Positions 24,240-35,471 of a DNA stretch of 64,000 nt are shown in pieces; positions within the stretch are counted from its first letter, which is position 1; each line of letters starts with the position of its first letter. A program made the translations under genes and the position numbers. The stretch lies in the NCBI GenBank assembly GCA_030789695.1, contig CM061132.1, forward strand, positions 153,370,817 through 153,434,816, in the 5' to 3' direction. Origin of the DNA: Scilla litardierei (lineage: Eukaryota > Streptophyta > Magnoliopsida > Asparagales > Asparagaceae). The notes under the pieces were generated by a model, which was given only the letters and a program-made list of their open reading frames with translations, made no database searches and had not been told where the DNA came from.

Positions 24240-24848
24240 TTAGTCTTTAGGAAGCCAAACCCAGTATGGTTTAGTTCCTTTATGAACAACATATTTATAA
24301 TTTTTGTTTAAATGAATTTGTTGAACAAAGTCGGTAGCATACCTTTTCCTTCGTTGATCAGATAATTGCTTTGGTATCCAGATGCTCAAAACATTATCGT
24401 TAGAATGATGCATCCTAGTATGCTTAACCCGTTTCTTGGTATGATGTGAATCATAACCGAGTCCGGTTTTGCGAGATGAGGCTTTTTGATCTTTTATTAT
24501 ACTATATAGCTTTCCTTTTCCTTTGTTGAAATTCTCAATAATTTGCATCGTAGCGTCGTATTTATCTTTGACAGATAGGAGAAGATTATTTAGATTCTCA
24601 ACTTTTTCATTAACCAATGAAATATCTTTTTGCAGAAAATCATTCTTTTCTTTAAGGAGACTATTTTCTTTAATGATTTCTTCTTTTTCTTTAGTATCCT
24701 TTTTAATACTTCTAAGTGTTCTTCTATGTTCTTTTATGAGCTTTTCAAGCATTTTGCATAGCTCCTTATATGCTCCCCTATAATCCATGTCTTCATCATC
24801 ACTTGATGACGAATCATTGTCGCTAGATGAATCATGATGCCAGCTTAC
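24240..24848 (-). pseudogene. gag: SIRE-like gag, C-terminal part (split by insertion)
   Basis: Continues in frame from 35472 once the Athila-like element is removed: the codons on either side of the CTTAC duplication keep one frame. It begins with a Ser/Asp-rich stretch, then a long charged coiled coil (KKDTKEKEEIIKENSLLKEK), then a basic region, and ends GTKPYWVWLPKD. This fits the linker that in SIRE/Maximus proteins lies between the zinc knuckle and the integrase region (WVPK repeats). Translation stops here, with no integrase following. The insertion makes this half unable to be translated with the first. Confidence 0.82.
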
Positions 24849-26461
24849 TGATTCGGGATATAAATTGCATATTTTCCCCCCTTACTATCCCTATTTTGTG
24901 CTAAAGATTAGGCTTAAAATTGCTCTTTTTGGGGATATTTTCATTTCATATCATTTTAGGAGCTTATTCTCATCCTTGGCACAAAATATGGTTTTGATCG
25001 TCTTTATTGGCTTCCTGATATTTTTCATATGCTCCTGGTATTATTGTGATTATATGGTAAATTTTTGAGAATTATTTGAGCATTGGAATATTTTATATAG
25101 CTTATTGGAGGTCAATATTGTTTCTCTTAATAGTCATTATATTAATTTTCACATCAAATGGACTAATTTCTTCATCTTATATTTTTCAGGTACCCCTAGG
25201 AGTCTTGGGGATTTTCCAGAATTTTTTGGGATTTTTCTGGGGCTTCTAGGTATTTTTCATGGATTAATTGGAGAAGAAATGGGGTTAAACCCCAGGAGAA
25301 AAAAGAAATCAGAGGGCGCCACGTGGGCCAATCAGATGGAGCCACGTGGCGCCATCTGCCGTACGTTCTCGCCGCTTGGGCTGCTGCGTTTCAAAAAAAA
25401 AGTTTTAAAAAAAAATTAAACACGCTGGCCCGCTCGAAAATTTCGAGCGGGCCCCGTTGTTTCAGCTGCAGGCGCGCGCTTTAATAAAAAAAATTAAAAT
25501 CAAAAAATGCAGCGCGCGCAAACGGATGCGGGGGCGGGCTGCGGGCGCCGGCCCCCCAAGCCCGCAAGCCCGATTCCCATTAATTGGCCTGCTGTTGCGT
25601 TTTTTTTTGAGGAGACTTGGATTTTTTTCAGCTGCTCTCGGTTTTGGGGCTTGTTCTTGGCGTTTTTAGGGTTCTTGGAGGGGGAAGAGGCCATTAAAGG
25701 ATGAAGGAAGCTAGGAGGAGGAGCTAAAGTGGAAGGGGATGCTTCATTTGGAGAGATTTGGGTGAAATCATTCCTCTCCCTTTTGTAATTTCACATCTCT
25801 CAATTTGTATTGAATATTGGGTTATTTTTGAATGAGAATTCCATCTTTGATTTCATAATGATTGAGTAGTGTAGAATTGCTTGGGATGTGATTTATTGAT
25901 GTTGTGTGTTAATTATTGCCCTAACTCCCTCTTGCCTATTATATTGTTAATGTTGGATGTATAATTAGGGCACAATTTCATTGGCCAAGTCCCGAGAGGG
26001 CAATTTGAGAAAATGTCATGCTCGTAATTTGATTAGTGTTCGATTATACGTCCATCCCTATTGCTAATTGTGATGTCCTTTAATGTTAAATTCTCCGATT
26101 GGGCTTCCTTAGCCGGATGACCAATTGAAGTATATGAGGGTAATTTGTGCTTAATTAACACCAACATTAGTGAATTCACAACCCATGCTCCTCGCCTTGC
26201 TACCCTAAATTCCACTTTTGGTTCTCTAACCCTAGCCACTTAGGATATAGATTTTTATTTTCTCCACACGTTTTTCACTCATCCACCGTTAGCACGGTAG
26301 TTGTTTCACACTTTATTTTTCTTTCTCGATCAAATTTTGTGAACGTAGAACGACTTGTCCCTGTGATCCGACCCGGTACTCACCGGTTATTTATATATTG
26401 CATTGACGCTCCTACGCTTGGGAGCGGGAGGCGTGCACTTGCGCGTTTTCCGAGTCAACCA
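24849..26461 (+). repeat. Outer 5' LTR of the Athila-like composite
   Basis: Runs from TGATTCGGGATAT to GAGTCAACCA, about 1.61 kb. It contains the perfect palindrome around CCCGCTCGAAAATTTCGAGCGGG (25429-25452, centre AAAATTTC). The last 120 bases are the most conserved part between all LTRs of this family in the window. Confidence 0.93.
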
Positions 26462-26463
26462 AT

Positions 26464-26481
26464 TGGCGCCGTTGCCGAGGA
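26464..26481 (+). other. Primer-binding site, tRNA-Asp type
   Basis: TGGCGCCGTTGCCGAGGA lies two bases after the LTR. It matches the complement of the 3' end of plant tRNA-Asp(GUC) with one mismatch (A at the fifth base from the end). It is the start of minus-strand DNA synthesis. Confidence 0.88.
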
Positions 26482-26634
26482 CAACAGTTTCTACTATTAG
26501 CAATTTTTGATTGATTTCGAAAACTTTTGTGTGATACTTCTATCTCTTAGTGTGTGTCTTTCTATTTATTTATTTTCCACTTATTGAGTCTTTTGGTTGT
26601 TTTTTTCATTTTCTTTGAATTTTTTTAAAACAAC

Positions 26635-28299
26635 ATGGCATCTTCTTCAGATTTTTCGGACATTGATTTTGAGGATATCCCACTTCCGCCATACTTTCAT
26701 GGCACGGAGTGGGAGAACCCTCATTTACATATTAAAAATTTTGAAGAGTGGATGTTTTCATGTCTTGGTGGGAATATTGATGATGATTGCATATATTTTA
26801 GATTCTTTCCCTCTACTTTGCATGATGATGCTAGATTGTGGTTTGATTCGTTGTCTCTTGACTCACATTTTACTTGGTTGTCATTTCAGTCTGAATTTCT
26901 CCGAGTGTTTTTGCCTATCTTTTTGGAGCAGGTACAGGGGCGGCAGGCCATGGAGCAGTACATAGCAAGCTTTGCCCAAGCTGAATGGGAGGCCTACCAT
27001 CAGGCTTGACAGAGGTTCACTGATTTGGTGCTTGCGTGCCCACACCAGAGCTTTCACGAGGATCATCTTCTACAGATCTTCTACACCGGGTTATCGCCCT
27101 CTGGGCGAGATTTGGTGCAGATGAGCTGCGGTGGAGAGTTCTTTGATTATTCGACCGAGGATTCCTGGTGTTACCTGAGGGACCTTGCAGCGTGGGAGCA
27201 GACTGTGCCATCTGGAGAGCCGTCACTTGGATATGAGGATGATGGTCAGTCCCCGTTTCCATTTCAGGATGCGGAGCAGCAGGACCAGTACCAGCCTGAG
27301 GAGCCAGCTGAGGGCTCATTCCAATGCGACCCTATGGAATACCTAGAGAAACCAGTGAAGAGGGTGCATTGGGGCCAAGTAGAGGAATTTGAATATATAC
27401 ATTTGGATGAGTCAAAGGAAATGGATGATGGCGTGCGTGTCGACCACGACGGTGACACGATGCATTTTCACTTTGAGGTTAAGGATGAAGCGGATGTGCA
27501 TGATGGCCGAGAGCAGATTGAGGACACCATGGAGCCTGAGCCACATTCCACTTCAGAGTTAGCCTCAGAGGTCGAGGAAGTTGAGTACTTGGGGAGGACG
27601 ACTGAGATGAACTATTTCTGGGATGACGAGGGTGATGTGTGCTTGGATTTGCCCGAGACGAGTCTACCTTCAGTCCTGTCACATATGTCACTTCCCTCGC
27701 TTCAGGATGCGCACTTGCCAGTCATCGAGGAGGTTTGTGAGGAGCAGTTACCATTTGTGGGGAGTGCCGCAGAGATAGTTGATATTGATGTCGAGGAAGA
27801 GGATAGCGACGGGGATTGCGACATGGTATATATTGAGCCCCAGCTCCCTCCTACTCCAGTTTTCTCTCTGCAGCCACTTCCACCTCCGCTTGAGGCCGTG
27901 CATCATCCCGAGCCTAGCATCACTTTTCAGGGAAGTTCTCATCTTTCTTTTCCCTCTACCACCGAATCAAATTATTTAATTCCATATCATAATGATTCAG
28001 ATTGTCGTCATTTGATCGTAAATTCATTTATTCATTTCGACGACCCATTTTGGCAAGCTTTTCACTTGGACGGGCGCTCTCGCTCAATTATTTTTGACAC
28101 GACCTATCTCCCTCATTTTGCAGGAACCCATCATAAGGAGATGCTCGGGGTTGTGTCGCTTGCCATTAATGCCCGCAATGGAGGTAGGGCATTGGATGTG
28201 GCGACGCTCGCGGAGGAGCGTAAGGATATGATCGAGCAGTTGCAACCACCATTACACATTTTGGATCCGCCTTTTGCTAAGGTGTATTCTTTCTTTTAA
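26635..28299 (+). pseudogene. gag: Athila-like Gag, unit 1 (one nonsense codon)
   Basis: From ATG 26635 an in-frame stretch of 554 codons is interrupted by a TGA at 27007-27009, where unit 2 has TGG. The N-terminal half has the retrotransposon gag signature: LHIKNFEEWMF, DDARLWFDSL, F..LSF.SEFLRVFLP, then FHEDHLLQIFYTGLSPSGRD and GGEFFDYSTEDSW. The C-terminal half (residues ~190-550) is acidic and proline-rich without a zinc knuckle or protease. It would build particles but cannot reverse transcribe. After the stop, translation could restart at the Met at 27025. The domain family is by pattern; no search was run. Confidence 0.82.
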
Positions 28300-29475
28300 G
28301 TAGTGTAAATAAATAAAAAAATTAGTTAGTTTGCTTTTGCATGTTTGCTTCCGTATTTTTTTTCTCTTTTCTAGGATCTTTTGCCAAGATCTGATACTCT
28401 TCCATCATTGAGGACAATGTTTATTTTAAGTTGGGGGGAGAGTGTTAGAATCTTTAGGTTTGTTAGCATTTTAAGCTAATTTTTTTTTGAGATCCCTCCA
28501 TGCTTCGCCTCATCCCATTGCACTTCATTGCATATCATATTTTGGCCTCCTTGTCCCTACGCCATTAGCTTTTGTTTACTCCCTATATGCTTAATGTCAT
28601 GCAATTTTTTCGGATTATCATTTTGGTATCAACTTCTCGATGTTTGATTGGCACGTTTTCATTTCTTTTCCAATTTGGATTCAAATGTTAATATACCATG
28701 TATAAAGCTATTTTCATATGTTGTGATACCCTCTTTGAGACAATTTGGGAAAAGTTTGGTGTAAGTGGTTGCATGTGTTGGGATGAATGATGTAGTTTAT
28801 AATTGGATTGGATTTGGCCAATTGTGCATACTTTGTTTTCTTCTTATAAGTGGGTGGATGAGTTGATAAGTCATGTTGGAATGAAAAATAGATTAATATA
28901 AGTGAATGTTTCTTTCTAATCGAATTGAGTAGCAGGTGTCCCACGAAACATTGGGAAGGACGCCAAAAATGAGATTTAGGGGATCATTCCATCCATTTGC
29001 ATATATAGCGTCATCGCGTGTATGCAAATGTGCCTGTGTTTGCATTTATGGCGTTATCGCGTGAATGCAAAACATAAACATCAAAAACAAAAAAAATAGA
29101 AAAGAAAAGAAAAGAAAAGAAAAATGAAAGTATATATGAAGGAATAATCAACATGAGTGATGCAATCTCATCTCCCACAACTTAGATGAATTTCTTTTGT
29201 TTTGACTACTTTCATGAAAATTGGAAATTTTGACATCGTGATATTTTCCCGATACATGTGATACGGTGCTTATTTCCTTACTTTTCTTTGAATTGGATTG
29301 AAGGGGGTGTCATTTATTATCTACTTTCATACATTGGGTATATTAGCTTTGGAATCATTTGGAAATCCCATTTTGTGTATGCCATGATGACATCGTGAAG
29401 TTGGTGCATGCTTTCAATTTTGTCCGAATATATCGCATATTTTGCTAGGGACTAGCAAAAAGCTAGTTTGGGGTG
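28300..29475 (+). other. 3' non-coding region of Athila-like unit 1
   Basis: Starts with an internal polypurine run (AAGTTGGGGGGAGAG at about 28429) after ATTGAGGACAATG. It ends with GGGACTAGCAAAAAGCTAG and the polypurine run just before LTR 2. In between are two tandem hairpin motifs around TTTGCATATATAGCGTCATC (about 28998-29075) and an AAAAGAAAAG run near 29100. The layout is repeated in unit 2 (32650-33819). No coding frame. Confidence 0.75.
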
Positions 29476-31092
29476 TGATTCAGGGTAAAAATTGTATATT
29501 TATCCCCCCATTTTGGTGCTTTTTGTGCATGTATTAATCATATCTTAGCTTTGTTTCATACATATTTTTGATATCTCTTAAATTTGGAGCTTATCGTTTA
29601 CATATGCATAAAACACAATTTTTACAACTTATTATCATCTTCATCTTAGTCTCCTATTATTTTTCAGTCAAATTTCATGAAGTCCCGATTCTAACGCATA
29701 TTTTTCCAGAATTTTTGGAGGTCGGAGCAATTTACTGCATTTTTTGGAAGACATGGTGATGGTGTTGAAAATTTCGGGTCTGGAAATTCAGCTTTTCCCC
29801 TCTTGTGCAGAATTCTGCTATCATTCTAGTATATATTCCGGCCTAATGATATTTTTCTGTGATTGTACACCTTGTTATGGTTCCATCGTCGCCTGGAACA
29901 CGTCATTCCGAGGTCGGATGAGTTTTCTAGAATTTTCGCAAGACAGGGTGACGGTGCTGAAAATTTCTACAACTTTACCTCTCTTGTGAAGAATTCTGCT
30001 ATCATTGCAGTGTATATCCTGGCCTAATGATATTTTTCTGTGATTTTACATTTTGTTACGGTTCCATCGCCACCTGGAACATGTCAATCCGAGGTCGGAT
30101 GAGTTTTCTAGAATTTTTGCAAGACAGAGTGGCGGTGCTGAAAATTTCTGCAGATTTTGGCATTGCTTGCCGGTTTGGGCCAGAATCCGACCCGTTTGAC
30201 TTAAAAACAGTCCCGATAAGCTGTGCTTGAGTTATATTGCGAATTTGGGGGTTTTTTAGCCCTAGTTCTTATTTTTGCTAAATTTTGGAGGGGGAAGAAG
30301 AGCTTGGAGGCCATGGGAGGAGCTTGAGGAAGCTTGAAGCTTGGAGGAGCACTTGGGAGAGGGGGATTTTCATCTTGGAGTGACACTTGGGTGAAATTTC
30401 TCCAACCTATTGTGTATTTGATTTAGATTTTGTATTGTAATTGGATGATAGAATTTGAGTAAAATCTTCTCCTTTTCATTATGAATTTCTGAAATCTATC
30501 TTGTGTGATTGTGTTGTGTTTGTTGTTGTTGGGTTGTGGTTTTCATCTCTAGCACAATTTCATTGTCTAATTTGTGTCTGAAACTCTAGAACTTTGTTTA
30601 TTGGAACCCTAAGGGGGAATCCAAGAAGAGGATAATCCTAGCGGACCATCTCTAATGTGCGTAATTGATTATTACTCATGTGAGTTTCATTCATTACTTA
30701 TTGCACCCCACACATTCGATGAAATGCCATATTTTCCGATTGAGCTCCCTTAGCCGGGAGATCAATTGAGTTATATTTGGGATGAATTCCACGCCACGGC
30801 CTCATTCACACACACACCACATAAGTCCTCCTTGTTACTTGCTGATTCGGCTCTCCACCCTTAGCCACTTAGGTTAGATTTTTAATTTTCACCACACTTT
30901 TTCTCACACTCATCCACCGTTAGTTGAGGTAGTTGCATCACACTTTATTTTTCTTTATCGATCAAACTTGTGAATATAGAACGACTTGTCCATGTGATCC
31001 GACCCGGTACTCACCGGTTATTTTTATATTGCATTGACACTCCTACGCTTGGGAGTGGAACGCGTGCACTTGCGCGTTTTCCGAGTCAACCA
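29476..31092 (+). repeat. Internal LTR (diverged subfamily) of the Athila-like composite
   Basis: Runs from TGATTCAGGGTAAAA to GAGTCAACCA, about 1.62 kb. The first ~60 and last ~700 bases resemble the outer LTRs; the middle differs strongly and contains its own tandem repetition (about 29815-29960 versus 29998-30150, sharing TGATATTTTTCTGTGATT). It therefore belongs to a different subfamily from its neighbours. Confidence 0.85.
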
Positions 31093-31260
31093 ATTGGGAA
31101 ACGCAGAAATTCAGCCTGAAATGACAACCAATTGGTTGACTCGGAAAACGCGCAAGATGGCCAAATCCTGGCGCCGTTGCCGGGGATTTTACTTGGACTC
31201 AACCAATTGTCTCTGGACTCACATTTTACTTGGTTGTCATTTCAGGCTGAATTTCTCCGA
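31068..31260 (+). other. Rearranged LTR/gag junction with inverted duplications
   Basis: Just after LTR 2, 31127-31155 is the reverse complement of 31068-31098 (the LTR end, CTTGCGCGTTTTCCGAGTC). Also, 31107-31127 is the reverse complement of 31232-31257 in gag (TTGTCATTTCAGGCTGAA). A perfect tRNA-Asp site (TGGCGCCGTTGCCGGGGA, 31169-31186) follows, and then gag begins without its first ~80 codons. This pattern is a mark of template switching during reverse transcription. Confidence 0.8.
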
Positions 31261-32649
31261 GTGTTTTTGCCTATCTTTTTGGAGCAGGTACATGGGCGGC
31301 AGGCCATGGAGCATATAGCGAGCTTTATCCAGGCTGAGTGGGAGGCCTACCATCAGGCTTGGCAGAGGTTCACTGATTTGGTGCTTGCATGCCCACACCA
31401 GAGCTTTCACGAGGATCATCTTCTGCAGATCTTCTACACAGTGTTATCGCCATCTGGGCGAGATTTGGTGCAGATGAGCTGCGGTGGAGAGTTCTTTGAT
31501 TATTCGACCGAGGATTCTTGGTTGTACCTGAGAGACCTTGCAGAGTGGGAGCAGACTGAGCCATCTGGAGAGCCGTCACTTGGATATGAGGATGATGGCC
31601 AGTCCCAGTTTCCATTTCAGGATGCAGAGCTGCAGGCCCAGTGTCAGCTTGAGGAGCCACCTTTGGGCTCTTTTTCTTGCGACCCCATGGGATACAGAGC
31701 AGAGCAGGAGGATGGGTTGCATGAGAGCCAGGTAGATGACATTGACAGATTATATTTTAAGGAGTCGGAGGAGACAGATGATGGAGTGCGTGTCGACCAT
31801 GACGGTGACACGATGCATTTTCATTTTGAGGTTGAGGATGAAGTGGATGTGCATGATGGCCGAGAGCAGGTTGAGGACACCATGGGGCCTGAGCCACATT
31901 CCACTTCAGAGTTAGCTTCACAGGTCGAGGCAGTCGAGTACTTTGGGAGGACGGCTGACATGAGCTATTTCTAGGATGGCGAGGATGATGTGTGCTTGGA
32001 TTTGCCCGAGACATGTATACCTCCAGTCCTATCACAGATGTCACTTCCCTCGCCTCAGGATGCGCACTTGCCAGTCATCGAGGAGGTTTGTGAGGAGCAG
32101 TTATCAGATGTGGGGAGTGCCGCGGAGATCGTTGATGTTGATATCGATATCGAGGTAGAGGATAGCGACGGAGATTGCGAGATGGTATATTCTGAGCCCG
32201 AGCTCCCTCTTACTCCAGTTTTCCCTCTGCAGCCACTTCCACCTCCTCCTGAGGCCGTGCATCATGCCACATCTAGCACCGCATTTCAGGGAAGTTTCCA
32301 CCATCTCATGCCTTGCATTTCTGAAGCCCAATTTGCACTTCCACATATTTTTGCTTCAGATTGTCGTCCATTGCATTTAAATTCTTTTATTTGTTTTGAC
32401 GACCCGTTTTGGAATGCTTTTGCAGGGCATGAGGACATGACTTGGATTGATGCAGCTCGTCTACCACGTGATCCATATTATCCAAAGGAGATGCTTGGAG
32501 TTGCATTGCTGAAATCCAAGGAGGCCGGTGGTGTCCTAGCTCCAAAGCAGCTGGCGGAGGAGCAAAAGGATATGATCGAGCAGCTACCACCACCGTTATA
32601 CATTCGAGATCCGCCAATTGCCACGGTGTGTTCTTTCCATGTAGTGTAA
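31198..32649 (+). pseudogene. gag: Athila-like Gag, unit 2 (5' truncated, one nonsense codon)
   Basis: Homologous to unit 1 from its codon ~80 (DSHFTWLSFQ) to the end. The N-terminus including the start codon is replaced by the rearranged junction. A TAG at 31972-31974 interrupts it at the site where unit 1 has TGG; conversely the Trp codon that is TGA in unit 1 is intact here. Indels and substitutions separate the C-terminal halves, and both end shortly after a DPP motif (ILDPPFAKV and IRDPPIATV). No start codon of the correct kind is visible, so expression is doubtful. Confidence 0.82.
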
Positions 32650-33819
32650 ATAAATAAAATTAAAAGTTAGTTTGCTTTTGCATTTTGCTTTCATATGTTT
32701 TTTTTTCTTTTCTAGGATCTTTTGTGAGATCTAGTACTCTCCCAACATTGAGGACAATGCTTATTTTAAGTTGGGGGGAGAGTGTTAGAATCTTTAGGTT
32801 TGTTAGGATTTTGGCCAAAAAAATTTTTTTTGAGATACCTCCATTTTTCTCCATCATCCATTGATTTTCATTGCATATTATATTTTGGCCTCTTTGTCCC
32901 TACGCCATTAGCTTTGCTTAGTCCCTATATGCTTAATGCCATGCAATTTTTTCGGATTATCATTTTGGTATCAACTTCTCGATGTTGGATTGGCATGTTT
33001 CATTTCTTTTCCATTTTGGATTCATATGTTAATATACCATGTATGAACTATTTTATACGTCGTGATAGCTCTTTGAAACAATTTGGGAAAAGTTTGGTAT
33101 AAGTGATTGCATTTGTTGGGATGAACAGTGTGGCTTTTAATTGGATTGGATTTGGCCATCTTGTGCATGCTTTGTTTTCTTCTTAGAAGTGGGTGGATGA
33201 GTTGCTAATTTGTGTTGGAATGAAAAAGATAGTAGTATAAGTGAATGTTTCTTTCTAATCAAATTGAGTAGCCGGTGCCCCACGAAACATTGGGGAGGAC
33301 GCCAAAGATGAGATTTAGAAGATCATTCCATCCATTTGCATATATAGCGTCATCGCGTGTATGCAAATGTGTCGGTGTTTGCATTTATGGCGTTATCGCG
33401 TGAATGCAAAACATAAACATCCAAAAAAAATCCAAAAAGTAGATAACGAAAAGAAAAGAAAAGAAAATGAATGAAAAATGTAAGAATAAGCAACATGAGT
33501 GATGCAATCTCATCTCCCACAACTTAGAGGAAATTTCTTTTGTTTTGGCCACTTTCATGAAAATTGGAAATTTTGACATCGTGATATCCCGATACGTGTG
33601 ATACGGTGCTTATTTCCTTACTTTTCTTTGAATTGGATCGAGGGGAGTATCATTTGTTGTTTGCTTTCATATATTTGGTATATTGACTTTGAAATCAATT
33701 GGAAATCTCATTTTTGGAGTATGCCATGATGATATCGAGGATTTGGTGCATGTTTTTCAATTTTATCCGAATTTATCGCATATTTTGCTAGGGACTAGCA
33801 AAAAGCTAGTTGGGGGGTG
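32650..33819 (+). other. 3' non-coding region of Athila-like unit 2
   Basis: Colinear with 28300-29475. It has the internal polypurine run AAGTTGGGGGGAGAG at about 32769, the paired TATAGCGTCATC/TGGCGTTATCGCG hairpin motifs at about 33335-33410, and the final polypurine tract AGCTAGTTGGGGGGTG directly before the 3' LTR. Confidence 0.78.
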
Positions 33820-35471
33820 TGATTCGGGATATAAATTGCATGTTTTCCCCCCTTACTATCCCTATTTTGTGCTAAAGATTAGGCTTAAAATTGCTCTTTT
33901 TGGGGATATTTTCATTTCATATCATTTTAGGAGCTTATTCTCATTCTTGGCACAAAAATATGGTTTTGATCGTCTTTATTGGCTTCCTGATATTTTTTAT
34001 ATGCTCCTGGTATTATTGTGATTATATGGTAAATTTTTGAGAATTATTTGAGCATTGGAATATTTTATATAGCTTATTGGAGGTCAATATTGTTTCTCTT
34101 AATAGTCATTATATTAATTTTCACATCAAATGGACTAATTTCTTCATCTTATATTTTTCAGGTACCCCTAGGAGTCTTGGGGATTTTCCAGAATTTTTTG
34201 GGATTTTTCTGGGGCTTCTAGGTATTTTTCATGGATTACTTGGAGAAGAAATGGGGTTAAAAACCCAGGAGAAAAAAGAAATCAGAGGGCGCCACGTGGG
34301 CCAATCAGATGGCGCCACGTGGCGCCATCTGCCACACGTTCTCGCCGCTTGGGCTGCTGCGTTTCAAAATAAAAAAAAAAAATTTTTAAAAAAAAATTAA
34401 ACACGCTGGCCCGCTCGAAATTTTCGAGCGGGCTTCGGCCCGCTCAAAAATTTCGAGCGGGCCCCGGTGTTTCAGCTGCAGGCGCGTGCTTTAATTAAAA
34501 AAAAATTAAAATCAAAAAACGCAGCGCGCGCAAACGGATGTGGGGGCGGGCTGCGGGCGCCGGCCCCCCCAAGCCCGCAAGCCCGATTCCCATTAATTGG
34601 CCTGCTGTTGCGTTTTTTTAGGAGACTTGGATTTTTTTCAGCTGCTCTCGGTTTTGGGGCTTGTTCTTGGCGTTTTTAGGGTTCTTGGAGGGGGAAGAGG
34701 CCATTAAAGGATGAAGGAAGCTAGGAGGATGAGCTAAAGTGGAAGGGGATGCTTCATTTGGAGAGATTTGGGTGAAATCATTCCTCTCCCTTTTGTAATT
34801 TCACATCTCTCAATTTGTATTGAATATTGGGTTATTTTTGAATGAGAATTCCATCTTTGATTTCATAATGATTGAGTAGTGTAGAATTGCTTGGGATGTG
34901 ATTTATTGATGTTGTGTGTTAATTATTGCCCTAACTCCCTCTTGCCTATTATATTGTTAATGTTGGATGTATAATTAGGGCACAATTTCATTGGCCAAGT
35001 CCCGAGAGGGCAATTTGAGAAAATGTCATGCTCGTAATTTGATTAGTGTTCGATTATACGTCCATCCCTATTGCTAATTGTGATGTCCTTTAATGTTAAA
35101 TTATCTGATTGGGCTTCCTTATCCGGATGACCAATTGAAGTATATGAGGGTAATTTGTGCTTAATTAACACCAACATTAGTGAATTCACAACCCATGCTC
35201 CTCGCCTTGCTACCCTAAATTCCACTTTTGGTTCTCTAACCCTAGCCACTTAGGATATAGATTTTTATTTTCTCCACACGTTTTTCACTCATCCACCGTT
35301 AGCACGGTAGTTGTTTCACACTTTATTTTTCTTTCTCGATCAAATTTTGTGAACGTAGAACGACTTGTCCCTGTGATCCGACCCGGTACTCACCGGTTAT
35401 TTATATATTGCATTGACGCTCCTACGCTTGGGAGCGGGAGGCGTGCACTTGCGCGTTTTCCGAGTCAACCA
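33820..35471 (+). repeat. Outer 3' LTR of the Athila-like composite
   Basis: Runs from TGATTCGGGATAT to GAGTCAACCA, nearly identical to 24849-26461. The main difference is that the palindromic CCCGCTCGAAA-type hairpin occurs twice (about 34408-34460) where the 5' LTR has it once, giving a slightly longer LTR. Confidence 0.93.

Larger units (their letters stand above)
24849..35471 (+). mobile_element. Athila-like gag-only composite (TR-GAG type): LTR-gag-LTR-gag-LTR
   Basis: Inserted in the SIRE-like gag with the TSD CTTAC (24844-24848 and 35472-35476). The outer LTRs (24849-26461 and 33820-35471) are nearly identical. A third LTR (29476-31092) of a diverged subfamily separates two gag units. 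The primer site TGGCGCCGTTGCCG matches the 3' end of plant tRNA-Asp, typical of the Athila group. There is no pol anywhere, as in the gag-only TR-GAG elements. The single TSD around the whole unit means the three-LTR form was inserted, or formed after insertion by recombination between tandem copies. Confidence 0.88.
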
